The notes: a model not told the origin generated them from the sequence alone. A stretch of DNA of 64,000 bases from Luteitalea sp. TBR-22 (GCF_016865485.1 NZ_AP024452.1:5664501-5728500); one strand, 5' to 3'; positions 51,695 to 61,062 are shown, counted from the stretch's first letter. Numbers and translations: made by a program.

Positions 51695-52762
51695 CTACGG
51701 GCGACGCGTTGCGGCGGGCGGCGTGTCGCGGTAGGTGGACCACCCGGCGAGCAGGGCGTCCACGACGGCCGCGCCGACGCGGTACGCGTTCTCGATCGCC
51801 GGACCGTACGCCGCGTACTGGCCGATCTTCGTGCGGGCGAGCGCCTCGGCCGCCGATCGGCCCGGCGGCGGCAGGTCGTGGTCGCTGCCGGCACGCAGCA
51901 CGAGGACGCGACGCACGTCGGCCTTGCCCGCCCTGGCCAGCCAGGTGATCGACTGCAACGTGCCACTGTCCTCCATGGCGGATGTCACGAAGTTGCCCTG
52001 CCCGTCGGTGTGGTACCGGACCCAGGCGTTGGCCCAGTCGGTGAGCCTGGCGCCGATCCAGAACGTGCTCGACGACAGGTTGTCGCCCTTCAGCACGAAC
52101 GGCGGACGCCTGGCGACGCCCTCGGGGTAACGAGCGCGCTCCTCACGCATCTCCGGCGACTCGGTGAGCGGCACGTCGCGCGTGAGCTGCCAGGCCCATT
52201 CGGTGAGGCCGGCGTCCAGCCGGAACACCTGCGCGGTGTCGCCGCGTTCCCGCGGTGATTCGTACGGCACCGACTTGCGCAGGGGCACCATGCCGGTCGG
52301 CCAGTCGGACGGGATCTCGCGGGCATCGATCTCGTGCTTCAGGTCGCCGTCGACGATCCACTCGGCCCACGCGACCGAGCCGAGCGACGCGTCCTCCGCG
52401 TCGATGCCGGCGATCCCCGCGATCACCCAGTACGCCCGCGAGAGATCGAAACGCGGATCCATGCCGAGCGCCATGATGGTGGCCGCGGCGCGCACCGTGC
52501 CGACCCCGGTGACCACGCCGAGCACGCCCTCGTCGTTCATCCGCAGGTCGCTGTAGCCCTGCGGGAACGGCAGCACGCGATCGAGCCGCCGGCGCTCGAC
52601 CCAGTGCTGGAACTCCCCGGCCCGGTCGCCGCTGTCCTCACCCAGCTCGAACATCGCGACCACGACCACCTTCACCGGGATCGGCACGGTCTGGGCCACG
52701 GCGGGGCGGGCAGCGCTCACCAGCAGGAGCACCGTCAGGATTCGGACGAGTCGACCAACCAC
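51695..52762 (-). CDS. purine nucleoside permease-like exported protein
   Basis: A 355-residue protein from GTG 52762, which gives a signal peptide (VVGRLVRILTVLLLVSAARP). The mature part matches the purine nucleoside permease family, related to nucleoside phosphorylases: IPVKVVVVAMFELGEDSGDR, GVLGVVTGVGTVRAAATIMA, YWVIAGIAGIDAEDASLGSV, and NFVTSAMEDSGTLQSI near the C-terminus. It may bind or process nucleosides in the periplasm. There is no ATG near the start. Confidence 0.85.
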   Translation of the reverse strand: MVGRLVRILTVLLLVSAARPAVAQTVPIPVKVVVVAMFELGEDSGDRAGEFQHWVERRRLDRVLPFPQGYSDLRMNDEGVLGVVTGVGTVRAAATIMALGMDPRFDLSRAYWVIAGIAGIDAEDASLGSVAWAEWIVDGDLKHEIDAREIPSDWPTGMVPLRKSVPYESPRERGDTAQVFRLDAGLTEWAWQLTRDVPLTESPEMREERARYPEGVARRPPFVLKGDNLSSSTFWIGARLTDWANAWVRYHTDGQGNFVTSAMEDSGTLQSITWLARAGKADVRRVLVLRAGSDHDLPPPGRSAAEALARTKIGQYAAYGPAIENAYRVGAAVVDALLAGWSTYRDTPPAATRRP

Positions 52763-52831
52763 GCCTCGTATGCTAGCCCGTTGCGGGCCGGGCCGCTGGC
52801 ATTCGGGCGCCGACGCGCCTACCCTGCTGGC

Positions 52832-53917
52832 GTGGACCACATCCATCGGCCATCTCCGGGGCGTACACGCCGCGACTTCCTCATAGGCGCCGCGACATTG
52901 GCTGCTGTCGCCACGTCGCGCGTCAGCGGCTCGGCCGCGCCCATGACGGTGCTCGTGCTCGGCGGCACCGGCTTCATCGGGCCGCACCTGGTGCGGATGG
53001 CCGTCGAGCGCGGGCATCGCGTGTCGATCTTCACGCGCGGGCGGCGACAGGCCGACCTGCCCGCTGGCGTCGAGCGCCTCGTCGGGGATCGCGACGGCAA
53101 GCTGGAGGCGCTCGACGGCCGGAAGTGGGATGCGGTCATCGACGACTCGGCGACCAATCCCGACTGGGTGCGCCAATCGACCGCGCGACTCTCCACGTCC
53201 GGTCGCTACCTGTTCACCTCGTCGACGGGCGTGTACTACCCGTACCTGCGTCGCGGGTTGGTCGAGGCCGACCCGGTGCACACGGAAGCGGCGGACCCGA
53301 AGGACGGCTCGGAGACATTCGGGACACGCAAGGCGACGTGCGAGGCGATCGTCGTGAAGGCCTTCGGCGACCGCGGCGCGATCGTGCGCCCGACCTACAT
53401 CGCCGGGCCAGGCGATCCCACCGATCGCTTCACGTACTGGCCCGTGCGCCTTGCCGAGGGCGGCGACGTGCTCGTGCCTGGCGCGCCCACCGACCCGGGC
53501 CAGTTCATCGACGTCCGCGATCTCGCGGCGTTCATGCTGACGCTCGTCGAATCGGGCGCGTCGGGCATCTTCAACGCCATCGGGCCGGGTGCACCGATGA
53601 CGATGGAGCGCTTCCTGCGGGAGGCGTGCGCCGCGCTCGACGTGTCACCCCACCTGACGTGGTTCGGCGACGAGGCGGTGCTCGCCGCCCGGGGCATCGA
53701 CGGCGTCGTGCCGTGGATCCTCGCGCGCGGCAAGGACCTCGGGCACACGACCGTCGCGACCACGCGCGCGTTCGACGCGGGCCTTCGCCACCGCCCGATC
53801 GGCGACACCGTCCGCGACACGCTCGCCTGGTTCAGGGGCCTGCCGGCCGAGCGCCAGGCGAACGCGAAGTGGGCGATCCCGCGTGACGTCGAGCGCGAAC
53901 TGCTCGCAAGGCGGTAA
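52832..53917 (+). CDS. Tat-exported NAD-dependent epimerase/dehydratase-like protein
   Basis: A 361-residue protein from GTG 52832. The N-terminus has a twin-arginine signal (RTRRDFLIGAATLAAV), so it should be exported folded with its cofactor. A Rossmann start MTVLVLGGTGFIGPHLV (GxxGxxG) follows, with FTSSTGVYYP in place of the classical YxxxK and a family-like FIDVRDLAAFML. The fold is that of extended SDRs such as those acting on sugar nucleotides, but export argues for a different substrate. Divergent from the purine nucleoside permease gene. Confidence 0.85.
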   Translation: MDHIHRPSPGRTRRDFLIGAATLAAVATSRVSGSAAPMTVLVLGGTGFIGPHLVRMAVERGHRVSIFTRGRRQADLPAGVERLVGDRDGKLEALDGRKWDAVIDDSATNPDWVRQSTARLSTSGRYLFTSSTGVYYPYLRRGLVEADPVHTEAADPKDGSETFGTRKATCEAIVVKAFGDRGAIVRPTYIAGPGDPTDRFTYWPVRLAEGGDVLVPGAPTDPGQFIDVRDLAAFMLTLVESGASGIFNAIGPGAPMTMERFLREACAALDVSPHLTWFGDEAVLAARGIDGVVPWILARGKDLGHTTVATTRAFDAGLRHRPIGDTVRDTLAWFRGLPAERQANAKWAIPRDVERELLARR

Positions 53918-53976
53918 GGCGAGGCGTCCCACCGCGCGGCTGTCGGTGAGCGGCCGGCTCGAAGTCCGCCTGACGC

Positions 53977-55479
53977 TCAGCGACGAGTGACGCGCGCGCC
54001 GTCGAAGTAGCGATACTCCCGCCCGCCGACGCGCACGCTGGAGAACTGCGCGGTGACCGCATAGTCCCCCGAGGGCGTGCGCGCGGTGTGTTCGTGCGAG
54101 CGCGCCGCATCGCCGGCCGGCATCGGCTGGCCTGCGAGTCCCTCGGCCAGCACGCGTCCCTGCATCGTCGAGGGCGCCGACAGTCCCAGGAGCCGCAGCA
54201 TCGTCGGCGCGAGGTCGACGTTGGCGCTCGGCAGGTCGATCCGCGCGCCCTTCCTGATGTCGGGACCGGCAGCGATCAGGGTGTTGTGGATGTCCCAGGG
54301 ACTGGCGCTGCCGTGCCCGGCAGTGCCGCCAGCCGCGACCGTCCCACGCATGCCTGCGGCGTTCGGCTCGTCGGTCCAGTCCGGCGAGAACAGGATCTGG
54401 GCAGATCTGTCGTGCTGCCAGCGGATCGCCTCGAACGAGAGCGTGCCCGCAACATGGCCGTCGAGCGCGCCGGCCTTCGGCGACTTCGTGAAGATTGCGC
54501 CCACGCCGGGCGTGCGCTGCAGCGCCGCGACGATGCCGGCGATGACGACAGGGTCGGCGTCGCGCACGTGGATGGCGCCGCCGGAGTGCACCACGCGTGG
54601 CGAGCCGTCGGGCAGCGTGCCGGCGAACGGACGCAGCAGCGCCGCGATGTCGGGCCCGCCGGTGTGCGTGGAGAAGCCGTGGTCGGAGGTCACCCAGATG
54701 TCGTAGGCGTCGAGCAGGCCGGCCGCGGCCAGGCCCTCCTGCAGGCGCGCGATCTGCGCGTCCACGTGCCGCAGCACCTCGCGCGTCTCCGCCGTCCCGA
54801 CGCCTTTCGCGTGGGCGGTCGCGTCGAGCGCGCCCAGCCACAGCACGGTGACCGTCGGGTCGACGCGCGGCACGCCGACCTTCAGGAACGCATCGACGGC
54901 GTAGCGGTCACGCTCGTGCGCCGGCGCCGCCTTGCCCGGCAGCGGCCCCAGGGCCTCGACGGCGGGACGCAGCGATGCGGGGACGACGAACTCGGCGTGC
55001 AGCATGGCGCCGCCAGCCACGGTGTGGTTGTTCAACCAGGCCGCGCCTGCCGATCCCGAGCCGACCACCAGCATCCGCTTGCCGACCCCCTGCAGTACCT
55101 CGCCAAGCGTCGGCGCGGTGAGCAGGCGCCCCTCCGCCGCCTCGATGCGCAGCAGGGCGTCGCGATCGGCCGTGTCGAGGAATCGCGCCGAATCGACGCG
55201 CGGGAAGAAGACGCTGTTGCCGAGCAGCCCGTGGCCTTCCGGGTACGCACCCGTCGAGAAGGACGAGGCGTTGACACGGGTGACGCTCGGGTACACGGCG
55301 TGGTGCCGCGTGAACACCACGCCGCGCGCCCCGAGCGCGACCAGGTGCGGCATCAGCTCCGGCGTCACGTAGTCGGGCCTGAGGCCATCGACGACCACCA
55401 CGAGGTGGCGGCGGGGTGATGACGGCGCGGCCCACGCGCTGAGCGTGGCCGCGAGCAACAGGGCAAGGACGGCGCGCAC
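53977..55479 (-). CDS. exported nucleotide pyrophosphatase/phosphodiesterase-like protein
   Basis: A 500-residue alkaline-phosphatase superfamily enzyme of the NPP type. A short signal (VLALLLAATLSAWA) precedes LVVVVDGLRPDY (first metal Asp), YPSVTRVNASSFSTG (nucleophile Thr), GYPEGHGLLGN-like AYPEGHGLLGN, WLGALDATAHAKG, and TSDHGFS with the Asp-His metal pair, then GTAGHGS for the last His. It may hydrolyse nucleotides or phosphodiesters in the periplasm. It starts at GTG 55477-55479, 7 nt after the SGNH hydrolase gene's stop, so the two are likely in one operon. Confidence 0.88.
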   Translation of the reverse strand: MRAVLALLLAATLSAWAAPSSPRRHLVVVVDGLRPDYVTPELMPHLVALGARGVVFTRHHAVYPSVTRVNASSFSTGAYPEGHGLLGNSVFFPRVDSARFLDTADRDALLRIEAAEGRLLTAPTLGEVLQGVGKRMLVVGSGSAGAAWLNNHTVAGGAMLHAEFVVPASLRPAVEALGPLPGKAAPAHERDRYAVDAFLKVGVPRVDPTVTVLWLGALDATAHAKGVGTAETREVLRHVDAQIARLQEGLAAAGLLDAYDIWVTSDHGFSTHTGGPDIAALLRPFAGTLPDGSPRVVHSGGAIHVRDADPVVIAGIVAALQRTPGVGAIFTKSPKAGALDGHVAGTLSFEAIRWQHDRSAQILFSPDWTDEPNAAGMRGTVAAGGTAGHGSASPWDIHNTLIAAGPDIRKGARIDLPSANVDLAPTMLRLLGLSAPSTMQGRVLAEGLAGQPMPAGDAARSHEHTARTPSGDYAVTAQFSSVRVGGREYRYFDGARVTRR

Positions 55480-55485
55480 GCGGCT

Positions 55486-56505
55486 TTACCTCTGCGCGCC
55501 GAGCAGGCGCTCCAGCGTCGGCGCCATCGCGTCGGCCCACAACCGGTAGCCCCTCGCCGTGGGGTGCAGGAAGTCGCCCATCACGTCCTTGGCAATCGTG
55601 CCATCGGGGCTCAGGAACACCTGCCCGATGTCGAGGTAGGTGATGCCGTGACGGCCTTCGAGCTTCGCGAGGCGCGCGTTGATCTCGGCCACTGCGTCGC
55701 GCGCCGGATTGGGCTTCTCTCCGCGCGGGAAGATCGCGAGCAGCAGGATGCGCGTCGACGGCGACGCCTCGTGAACCGTGGCGCAGATCCGCTCGACGCC
55801 GGTCGCGATCTCGTCAGGCGTGTTGCGCCCGACGTTGTTGGTGCCGATCATCACGACCGCCACCTGCGGCGTCGCCCCCTCGAACTCGCCGTTGGCCAAC
55901 CGCCACAGCACGTTCTCGGTGCGGTCCCAGCCATAGCCGAGGTTCACGACGGACCGGCCGGCGAACAGGCGCTCCCAGGAGTCGGCGCCGGCGCGGCGCT
56001 GATCGAACGGATCGCCGGCCCAGAAGTGCGTGATCGAGTCGCCGATCAGCACGATCTCGGGTCGACGCTCCCTCATGAGCGCGGCGGCCGCCGCGTGGCG
56101 ATCCACCCAGTCGTAAGTGCGCCAGTCGCGGTTCTGGGTCACCGGCACGAGCGTGGACGGCGTGCGCGTCGCGCCCGCGGGCAGCGGCACCTCGTGCGTC
56201 ACGATCTCGCCGACGGGCGACCCGCCCGGCTTGAACAGGCGCGCCTTCAGCACGTACCCGGCGGGCACCTGCACCGGCCCGAGCCAGGCGCCCGCGTCGT
56301 GGGTGGGGTCGGACCCGTCGAGGGTGTAGCGCACGACGAGCGGTGCCGCCGGCGGCACGACGTCGACGTGGCCGGCCGCGCGCGGCACGAGGGTGGGCGT
56401 CGGCGCCTGCGCGATCGCGGGCGGGGCGGAGGCGAGCAGGCCCGCGACGAGGAGGCCGGCAGCCCCCGCAAGGGCGGCGCGGCGAGGCATGGACGACAGT
56501 CGCAT
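55486..56505 (-). CDS. exported SGNH/GDSL hydrolase with N-terminal chitobiase-like domain
   Basis: A 339-residue protein. A signal (RAALAGAAGLLVAGLLASAP) precedes a roughly 70-residue beta domain with YTLDGSDPTHDAGAW, as in chitobiase/hexosaminidase C-terminal domains. The SGNH catalytic domain follows: IVLIGDSITHF with Ser157, NLGYGWDRTENVLW for the Gly block, MIGTNNVGRN with Asn near 223, and DFLHPT with Asp311 and His314. It resembles platelet-activating-factor acetylhydrolase-type esterases acting on acylated carbohydrates. Co-transcribed with the pyrophosphatase-like gene. Confidence 0.9.
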   Translation of the reverse strand: MRLSSMPRRAALAGAAGLLVAGLLASAPPAIAQAPTPTLVPRAAGHVDVVPPAAPLVVRYTLDGSDPTHDAGAWLGPVQVPAGYVLKARLFKPGGSPVGEIVTHEVPLPAGATRTPSTLVPVTQNRDWRTYDWVDRHAAAAALMRERRPEIVLIGDSITHFWAGDPFDQRRAGADSWERLFAGRSVVNLGYGWDRTENVLWRLANGEFEGATPQVAVVMIGTNNVGRNTPDEIATGVERICATVHEASPSTRILLLAIFPRGEKPNPARDAVAEINARLAKLEGRHGITYLDIGQVFLSPDGTIAKDVMGDFLHPTARGYRLWADAMAPTLERLLGAQR

Positions 56506-56522
56506 GCCGGTGAGGATACCGC

Positions 56523-56792
56523 TCAGGAGGTCGTGCGCGGGGCGTCGGCCTCGTCGAGATCGGCGAGGTCTCCCATCTCGGAGAGGTAGGCCAGGACCCG
56601 CGTCGCCTCGTCCTCGTCCACCTTCGCGATGGCGAACCCGACGTGCACCATCACGTAGTCGCCGACGACGGCCTCGGGCACGTACGCCAGGTTGACCTGC
56701 TTGACGATGCCGGAGAAGTCGACGCGGCCCGATCGCAGGAGCGGGTCATCGCCCTCGATGTCGAGCAGGCGGCCGGGAACGGCGAGACACAT
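56523..56792 (-). CDS. hypC: hydrogenase maturation chaperone HypC
   Basis: An 89-residue HypC/HupF protein. The start MCLAVPGRLLDI carries the conserved Cys2 (after Met removal) that binds the Fe(CN)2CO precursor with HypD. YVPEAVVGDYVMVHVGFAI is the usual beta-barrel. It delivers the iron moiety to the large subunit precursor. Last gene of the hydrogenase operon. No hypA, B, D, E or F is in the window. Confidence 0.95.
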   Translation of the reverse strand: MCLAVPGRLLDIEGDDPLLRSGRVDFSGIVKQVNLAYVPEAVVGDYVMVHVGFAIAKVDEDEATRVLAYLSEMGDLADLDEADAPRTTS

Positions 56793-56802
56793 GCGGAGGA
56801 CC

Positions 56803-57282
56803 TCAGGCCGCGGGCGCGCCGGTGAGCGCCCCCTGCGGCGACAGCGCCGCGCGCACCTGGCGCCGCACGTCGGGCAGGGCCGCGGCCACTGCGGGCGACA
56901 AGGCGAGCTCCATGGGCTGCACGGACGCGATGGACACCGTGATCAGTGTAATCGTCGGCAGCGCCCGCGTGAGCTGCGTGGCCTCCACCATGTCGCGCAG
57001 CCCGATGTCGTGCGCCGAGAGGGACCGCGGGAAGTCCGACGCGTACGTCGGACGGAGCACGGTCACCGTCCCCGGCTCCTGCCCGTCCATCGTCGCGTCG
57101 ATCATCACGATCTCGCCGTGGGTGTGCAGCACCTCGAGCAGGTGGAAGCCGCCGGTGCCGCCGTCGAGCAGCGCGACGTCCGCAGGCCAGGCCTCGGCGG
57201 CGAGCGTCTCGATCGCGTGGACGCCGACGCCTTCGTCGCCCATCAGCAGGTTGCCGATGCCGAGCACGAGTCGCTGGCTCAC
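56803..57282 (-). CDS. hydrogenase maturation endopeptidase (HyaD/HupD type)
   Basis: A 159-residue protease that removes the C-terminal peptide of the large subunit after nickel insertion. VLGIGNLLMGDEGVGVHAIE carries Glu17 of the nickel-sensing site, IVMIDATMDG the Asp, and LSAHDIGLRDMV the His. GTG 57280-57282 overlaps the upstream cytochrome gene's stop as GTGA. Its target is the 15-residue tail of the neighbouring large subunit. Confidence 0.93.
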   Translation of the reverse strand: MSQRLVLGIGNLLMGDEGVGVHAIETLAAEAWPADVALLDGGTGGFHLLEVLHTHGEIVMIDATMDGQEPGTVTVLRPTYASDFPRSLSAHDIGLRDMVEATQLTRALPTITLITVSIASVQPMELALSPAVAAALPDVRRQVRAALSPQGALTGAPAA

Positions 57283-57977
57283 CGGCCGGGCTCTCCCGGC
57301 GCCTCGTCGACGACGAAGCGCGAGCCGCCGACCATCGACGACATCTCCCCGCGCGACTCGACGACGTCGTGGAACACGACGAGGTACACGTGGACGATGG
57401 CAAACAGCAGGATGGCCCACATGCCGACGTGGTGCCAGAGGCGAAGGCCGCCGTCACCGCCCAACAGCGACGTCGCCCAGGCGAACAGGCGCGGGAACCA
57501 CGCGCCGCTCATCGGTGCGTAGAGCGCGAATCCGGTCACGATCTGGAACAGGCTGATCACGAACACCGCCAGGTACGCCGTGCCGGCCGCCGGGTTGTGG
57601 CCCAGGGTGTCCAGCGGCTGCTTCTGCAGCTGCAGCACGTCGACGCGGAACACCTGCCACAGGTCGCCGAGGTGCTCGCGCATCCGGCCCACCGGGATGA
57701 AGGCACGCCAGTGCGCGAAGCGGTTGCCGACCAGCATCCAGTACATGCGGAGCAGGAACACGAAGGTGAACACGTACGCCGTGGTGAAGTGCACCAGGCG
57801 CACGGTGCCGAACCAGTACTGGTTCCACGCCTCTCCCGAGGCGAGCAGCGCCGGCGGATCCCCGATCAGCACGCCGGTCACCGACAGCACGACGACGCAG
57901 CCGGCGGTCATCCAGTGGTAGAAGCGGACCGGCCACTCCCAGAGGTAGACACGACGGAAGATGTGAGGCGATGGCAT
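57279..57977 (-). CDS. Ni-Fe hydrogenase cytochrome b subunit
   Basis: A 232-residue membrane protein with four helices and several His residues at heme positions: WPVRFYHWMTAGCVVVLSV, VRLVHFTTAYVFTFVFLLRM, FVISLFQIVTGFAL, and GLRLWHHVGMWAILLFAIVHVY. The HyaC/HupC-type subunit anchors the hydrogenase and passes electrons to quinone. It lies 10 nt after the large subunit gene and overlaps the protease gene. Confidence 0.93.
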   Translation of the reverse strand: MPSPHIFRRVYLWEWPVRFYHWMTAGCVVVLSVTGVLIGDPPALLASGEAWNQYWFGTVRLVHFTTAYVFTFVFLLRMYWMLVGNRFAHWRAFIPVGRMREHLGDLWQVFRVDVLQLQKQPLDTLGHNPAAGTAYLAVFVISLFQIVTGFALYAPMSGAWFPRLFAWATSLLGGDGGLRLWHHVGMWAILLFAIVHVYLVVFHDVVESRGEMSSMVGGSRFVVDEAPGEPGR

Positions 57978-57987
57978 GGGCCGCTCC

Positions 57988-59706
57988 TCAGAAGGCGTCC
58001 ACCCGGTGCACGTGGCTGCCGTGCTCGTCGTGCAGGTGCACCGCGCACGCGAGGCAGGGGTCGAACGAGTGCACGGTGCGCAGCACTTCGACCGGCTGCT
58101 CGGCATTGGCCACCGGCGTGCCGATCAGCGCCGACTCGTACGCCGACAGCTGCCCGTTGGCGTCGCGCGGCGACGCGTTCCAGGTGCTCGGCACCACCAG
58201 CTGGTAGTTGTCGATCTTCGCGTCCTTGATGACGATCCAGTGGGCGAGCGCGCCGCGCGGCGCCTCGGTGAGGCCGACGCCCTTCGCCTCGGCGGGCCAC
58301 GTCGCCGGATCCCAGCGCTCCGTGTTGGCGGTCCTGGTGTCGCCGGCCTTGATGTTGGCGAGCAGTTGCCCGTAGAACTCGAGGGCCCAGCCGGCCACGA
58401 GCCTGGTCTCGAGCCCACGCGCCGCCGTGCGGCCGAGCGTCGAGAACAACGCCGTCACGGGCACGTCGAGCGCCTTCAGCGTCGCGTCGACGGCGTCCTT
58501 GACGTCGGTCCGCCCGGCGGCATAGGCCACCAGCAGCCGCGCCAGGGGGCCGACCTCCATCGGATGGCCCTTCCAGCGCGGCGTCTTGAGCCACGAGTAC
58601 TTCTGCTCGACGTCGAGGTGCTCGTACGGCGGCTTCGGCCCCGAGTACTTGAGCGTCGTCTCGCCCTCCCACGGGTGCAGGCCCGTGGCATCCCCGCCCG
58701 TGTACTCGTACCAGGAGTGCGACACGTACTCCTGCACCTGCATCGGATCCTTGCCGTCGATCGGGTGCACCTCGGCGAGGTTGCGGTCGAGGATCACGCC
58801 GCGCGGGAACTTGAACGAGGCGACGTCGCCGTACCCCTTCACGGGCAGGTCGCCGTACGACATGTAGTTGCTCAGCCCGCCGCCGATCGCGCCCCAGTCC
58901 TTGTAGAACGGCGCGATGGCCATCAGGTCGGGCAGGTAGACCTGCTCGACGAACTGCTGCGCCTGCTCGAACAGCTGGCCGACCAGCCCGAGGCGCTCGG
59001 CGTTGATGCTGTTGGCCTCGTTGACGTTGAGCGAGCACGGCACGCCGCCCACGAGGTAGTTGGGATGCGGGTTCTTGCCGCCGAAGATCGCGTGGACCTT
59101 GACGATCTCCTTCTGCCACTCGAGCGCCTCGAGGTAGTGCGCCACCCCCATCAGGTTGGCCTCGGCCGGCAGCTTGTACGCCGGATGGCCCCAGTAGGCG
59201 TTGGCGAAGATCCCGAGCTGCCCGCTGTCGACGAACGTCTTGAGCCGCTTCTGCAGGTCGGAGAAGTAGCCCGGCGACGACTTCGGCCACGACGAGATCG
59301 ACTGCGCCAGCTCCGCGGTCTTCTTCGGATCGGCCGACAGCGCACTCACCACGTCCACCCAGTCGAGCGCGTGCAGGTGGTAGAAGTGCACCACGTGGTC
59401 CTGCAGGTACTGCGCGCAGAACATCAGGTTGCGAATCAACTCGGCGTTGGCAGGCACCGTGATGCCGAGCGCGTCCTCCACCGACCGCACCGACGCCAGC
59501 GCGTGCACCGTGGTGCACACGCCGCAGGTCCGCTCGGTGAACGCCCACGCGTCGCGCGGATCACGGCCCTTGAGGATGCGCTCGAAGCCGCGCACCATCG
59601 TGCCGGAGCTGTAGGCGTCGACCACCTTGCCGTCCTGCACCTCCACCTCGAGCCGGAGGTGCCCCTCGATGCGCGTCACGGGATCGATGACGATGCGGTT
59701 GGCCAT
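57988..59706 (-). CDS. Ni-Fe uptake hydrogenase large subunit
   Basis: A 572-residue large subunit. L1 motif ERTCGVCTTVH has Cys61 and Cys64; L2 motif DPCLACAVH has Cys551, Cys554 and His557. These four cysteines hold the Ni-Fe centre. After His557 comes a 15-residue C-terminal tail (LHDEHGSHVHRVDAF) for removal by the maturation protease. The N-terminus RIVIDPVTRIEGHLRLEVEV is standard. It follows the small subunit gene with a 3-nt gap. H2 oxidation occurs on the periplasmic side with quinone as acceptor through cytochrome b. Confidence 0.96.
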   Translation of the reverse strand: MANRIVIDPVTRIEGHLRLEVEVQDGKVVDAYSSGTMVRGFERILKGRDPRDAWAFTERTCGVCTTVHALASVRSVEDALGITVPANAELIRNLMFCAQYLQDHVVHFYHLHALDWVDVVSALSADPKKTAELAQSISSWPKSSPGYFSDLQKRLKTFVDSGQLGIFANAYWGHPAYKLPAEANLMGVAHYLEALEWQKEIVKVHAIFGGKNPHPNYLVGGVPCSLNVNEANSINAERLGLVGQLFEQAQQFVEQVYLPDLMAIAPFYKDWGAIGGGLSNYMSYGDLPVKGYGDVASFKFPRGVILDRNLAEVHPIDGKDPMQVQEYVSHSWYEYTGGDATGLHPWEGETTLKYSGPKPPYEHLDVEQKYSWLKTPRWKGHPMEVGPLARLLVAYAAGRTDVKDAVDATLKALDVPVTALFSTLGRTAARGLETRLVAGWALEFYGQLLANIKAGDTRTANTERWDPATWPAEAKGVGLTEAPRGALAHWIVIKDAKIDNYQLVVPSTWNASPRDANGQLSAYESALIGTPVANAEQPVEVLRTVHSFDPCLACAVHLHDEHGSHVHRVDAF

Positions 59707-59709
59707 GGG

Positions 59710-60876
59710 TCAGCGCTCCTGCGCGTCCTGCTTCGCGGTCCTGGCGGCGTCGGCCTCCGCCTCCTCGGCCTCGATCAACGCGAGACCGGCCTTGGCTTCC
59801 TTCTCCTCGGTGGCGATCACCTGGCCCTTGCGGATGCCCGTGAGCACGGCGTGGGCGCCGATGCCGGCCGCGGTCGCCACTGCGGCGATCGTCCCGACGC
59901 GATCGGCGGTCGCCTCGATGGGCAGCCCCGGGAGGTTGGTGAGGCGGCTGTAGAACGGCCCGTTGTCCCAGAAGTTCTCTTCACTGCAGCCGATGCAGCC
60001 GTGGCCCGACCTGATCGGGAAGCTGGTGCCGCCGTTCCACTGGGTGACCGCGCAGGCGTTGTAGGTGAGCGGCCCGCGGCAGCCCATCTTGTAGAGGCAG
60101 TACCCCTTGCGCGCGTTCTCGTCGTCCCACGACTCCACGAAGAGGCCGGCGTCGTAGTTGGGGCGGCGATAGCACGTGTCATGCACACGGCGCGAGTAGA
60201 ACGCCATCGGGCGACCGACGCGATCGAGTTGCGGGATGGTGCCGAATGTCAGCAGGTGGACGATGGTCGCGGCCATCACCTCGCCGATCGGCGGGCAGCC
60301 TGGCACCTTGATGATGGGCACGCCGGAGATCAGCTTGTGGATGGGTGTCGCGCTGGTGGGATTGGGCCTGGCGGCCTGGATGCAGCCGTTGGAGGCGCAG
60401 CTGCCCCACGCGACGACGGCCTTGGCGCCCGCTGCGGCTTCCGTCGCGATGTCGAGCGCCGTGCGCCCGCCGATGCAGCAGTAGACACCGTCCTCAGCGG
60501 TCGGAATGGAGCCCTCGACGAGCATCAGGTACTCGCCGCGGCGCCTGGTCATGGTGTCCTGCAGCGCCGCGTGCGCCTGGTGGCCGGCGGCCGCCTGCAG
60601 CGTCTCGGTGTAGTCCAGCGAGATCCGGTCGAGGATGACGTCGGCGACGATCGGGTGCGACGAGCGCAGGAAGGACTCGCTGCAGCAGGTGCACTCCTGG
60701 AAGTGGAACCAGAGGACGGGGATGCGCGGCCGGGTCTCGAGCGCATGCACCACTGCGGGCACCTGCGTGGCCTCGAGCCCTGCGTAGGCGGCCAGCCAGG
60801 AGCAGAACCTCAGGAAGTCCCGCCGCGAGTGCCCGAGCAACTCGGCGTGTTCCCAGATCGTGGGTGGCCTGTTCAT
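59710..60876 (-). CDS. Ni-Fe uptake hydrogenase small subunit, O2-tolerant type
   Basis: A 388-residue iron-sulfur subunit with a Tat signal ([10 protein letters not shown]). The proximal-cluster region reads ECTCCSES (Cys62, Cys64, Cys65) and GSCASNGC (Cys160, Cys165). Cys64 and Cys165 match the two extra cysteines (19 and 120) of [4Fe-3S] clusters in O2-tolerant enzymes. [27 protein letters not shown] and [12 protein letters not shown] serve the other clusters, and a C-terminal hydrophobic segment ([17 protein letters not shown]) anchors it. ATG 60874-60876 has an AGGAGG site. Confidence 0.95.
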   Translation of the reverse strand: MNRPPTIWEHAELLGHSRRDFLRFCSWLAAYAGLEATQVPAVVHALETRPRIPVLWFHFQECTCCSESFLRSSHPIVADVILDRISLDYTETLQAAAGHQAHAALQDTMTRRRGEYLMLVEGSIPTAEDGVYCCIGGRTALDIATEAAAGAKAVVAWGSCASNGCIQAARPNPTSATPIHKLISGVPIIKVPGCPPIGEVMAATIVHLLTFGTIPQLDRVGRPMAFYSRRVHDTCYRRPNYDAGLFVESWDDENARKGYCLYKMGCRGPLTYNACAVTQWNGGTSFPIRSGHGCIGCSEENFWDNGPFYSRLTNLPGLPIEATADRVGTIAAVATAAGIGAHAVLTGIRKGQVIATEEKEAKAGLALIEAEEAEADAARTAKQDAQER

Positions 60877-60937
60877 GGACCCTCCTGGGGCGCCAGGGGG
60901 CGCCGGAGACGCACGAATCCGCAGTGAGGGTGGCCAC

Positions 60938-60953
60938 AGCACGGGCCGTGCCA
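60938..60953 (-). promoter_or_regulatory. sigma-54 promoter of the hydrogenase operon
   Basis: On the minus strand the 16-mer TGGCACGGCCCGTGCT fits the sigma-54 consensus (TGGCACG-r-N3-TTGCW) at all but one base, with the GG and GC doublets 10 nt apart. The -12 box lies about 62 nt before the small subunit ATG. Confidence 0.75.
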
Positions 60954-61020
60954 CGGCCGGGTCGTAAGGGTTTGGCCACGAGATCGACTCGTCGCGCCCC
61001 GTCGGGACATGGGCAGGCCC

Positions 61021-61049
61021 GGAATTCCCCGGCCCGTGGGGAATATTCC
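61021..61049. promoter_or_regulatory. candidate upstream activator site for the sigma-54 promoter
   Basis: GGAATTCCCC and GGGGAATATTCC form an imperfect inverted pair around GGCCCGT, 68 nt or more upstream of the -24 box. The position suits an enhancer-binding protein of the NtrC/HoxA type. The pair also sits just after the TonB receptor gene's stop, so it could instead be a hairpin. Confidence 0.4.
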
Positions 61050-61062
61050 TGCCTGGCCGCCG

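Noticed and set aside
57976-60927. A 983-codon plus-strand frame across the hydrogenase genes
   Set aside because: It runs through three well-supported minus-strand genes and shows the low-complexity Arg/Val/Leu composition of a shadow frame.
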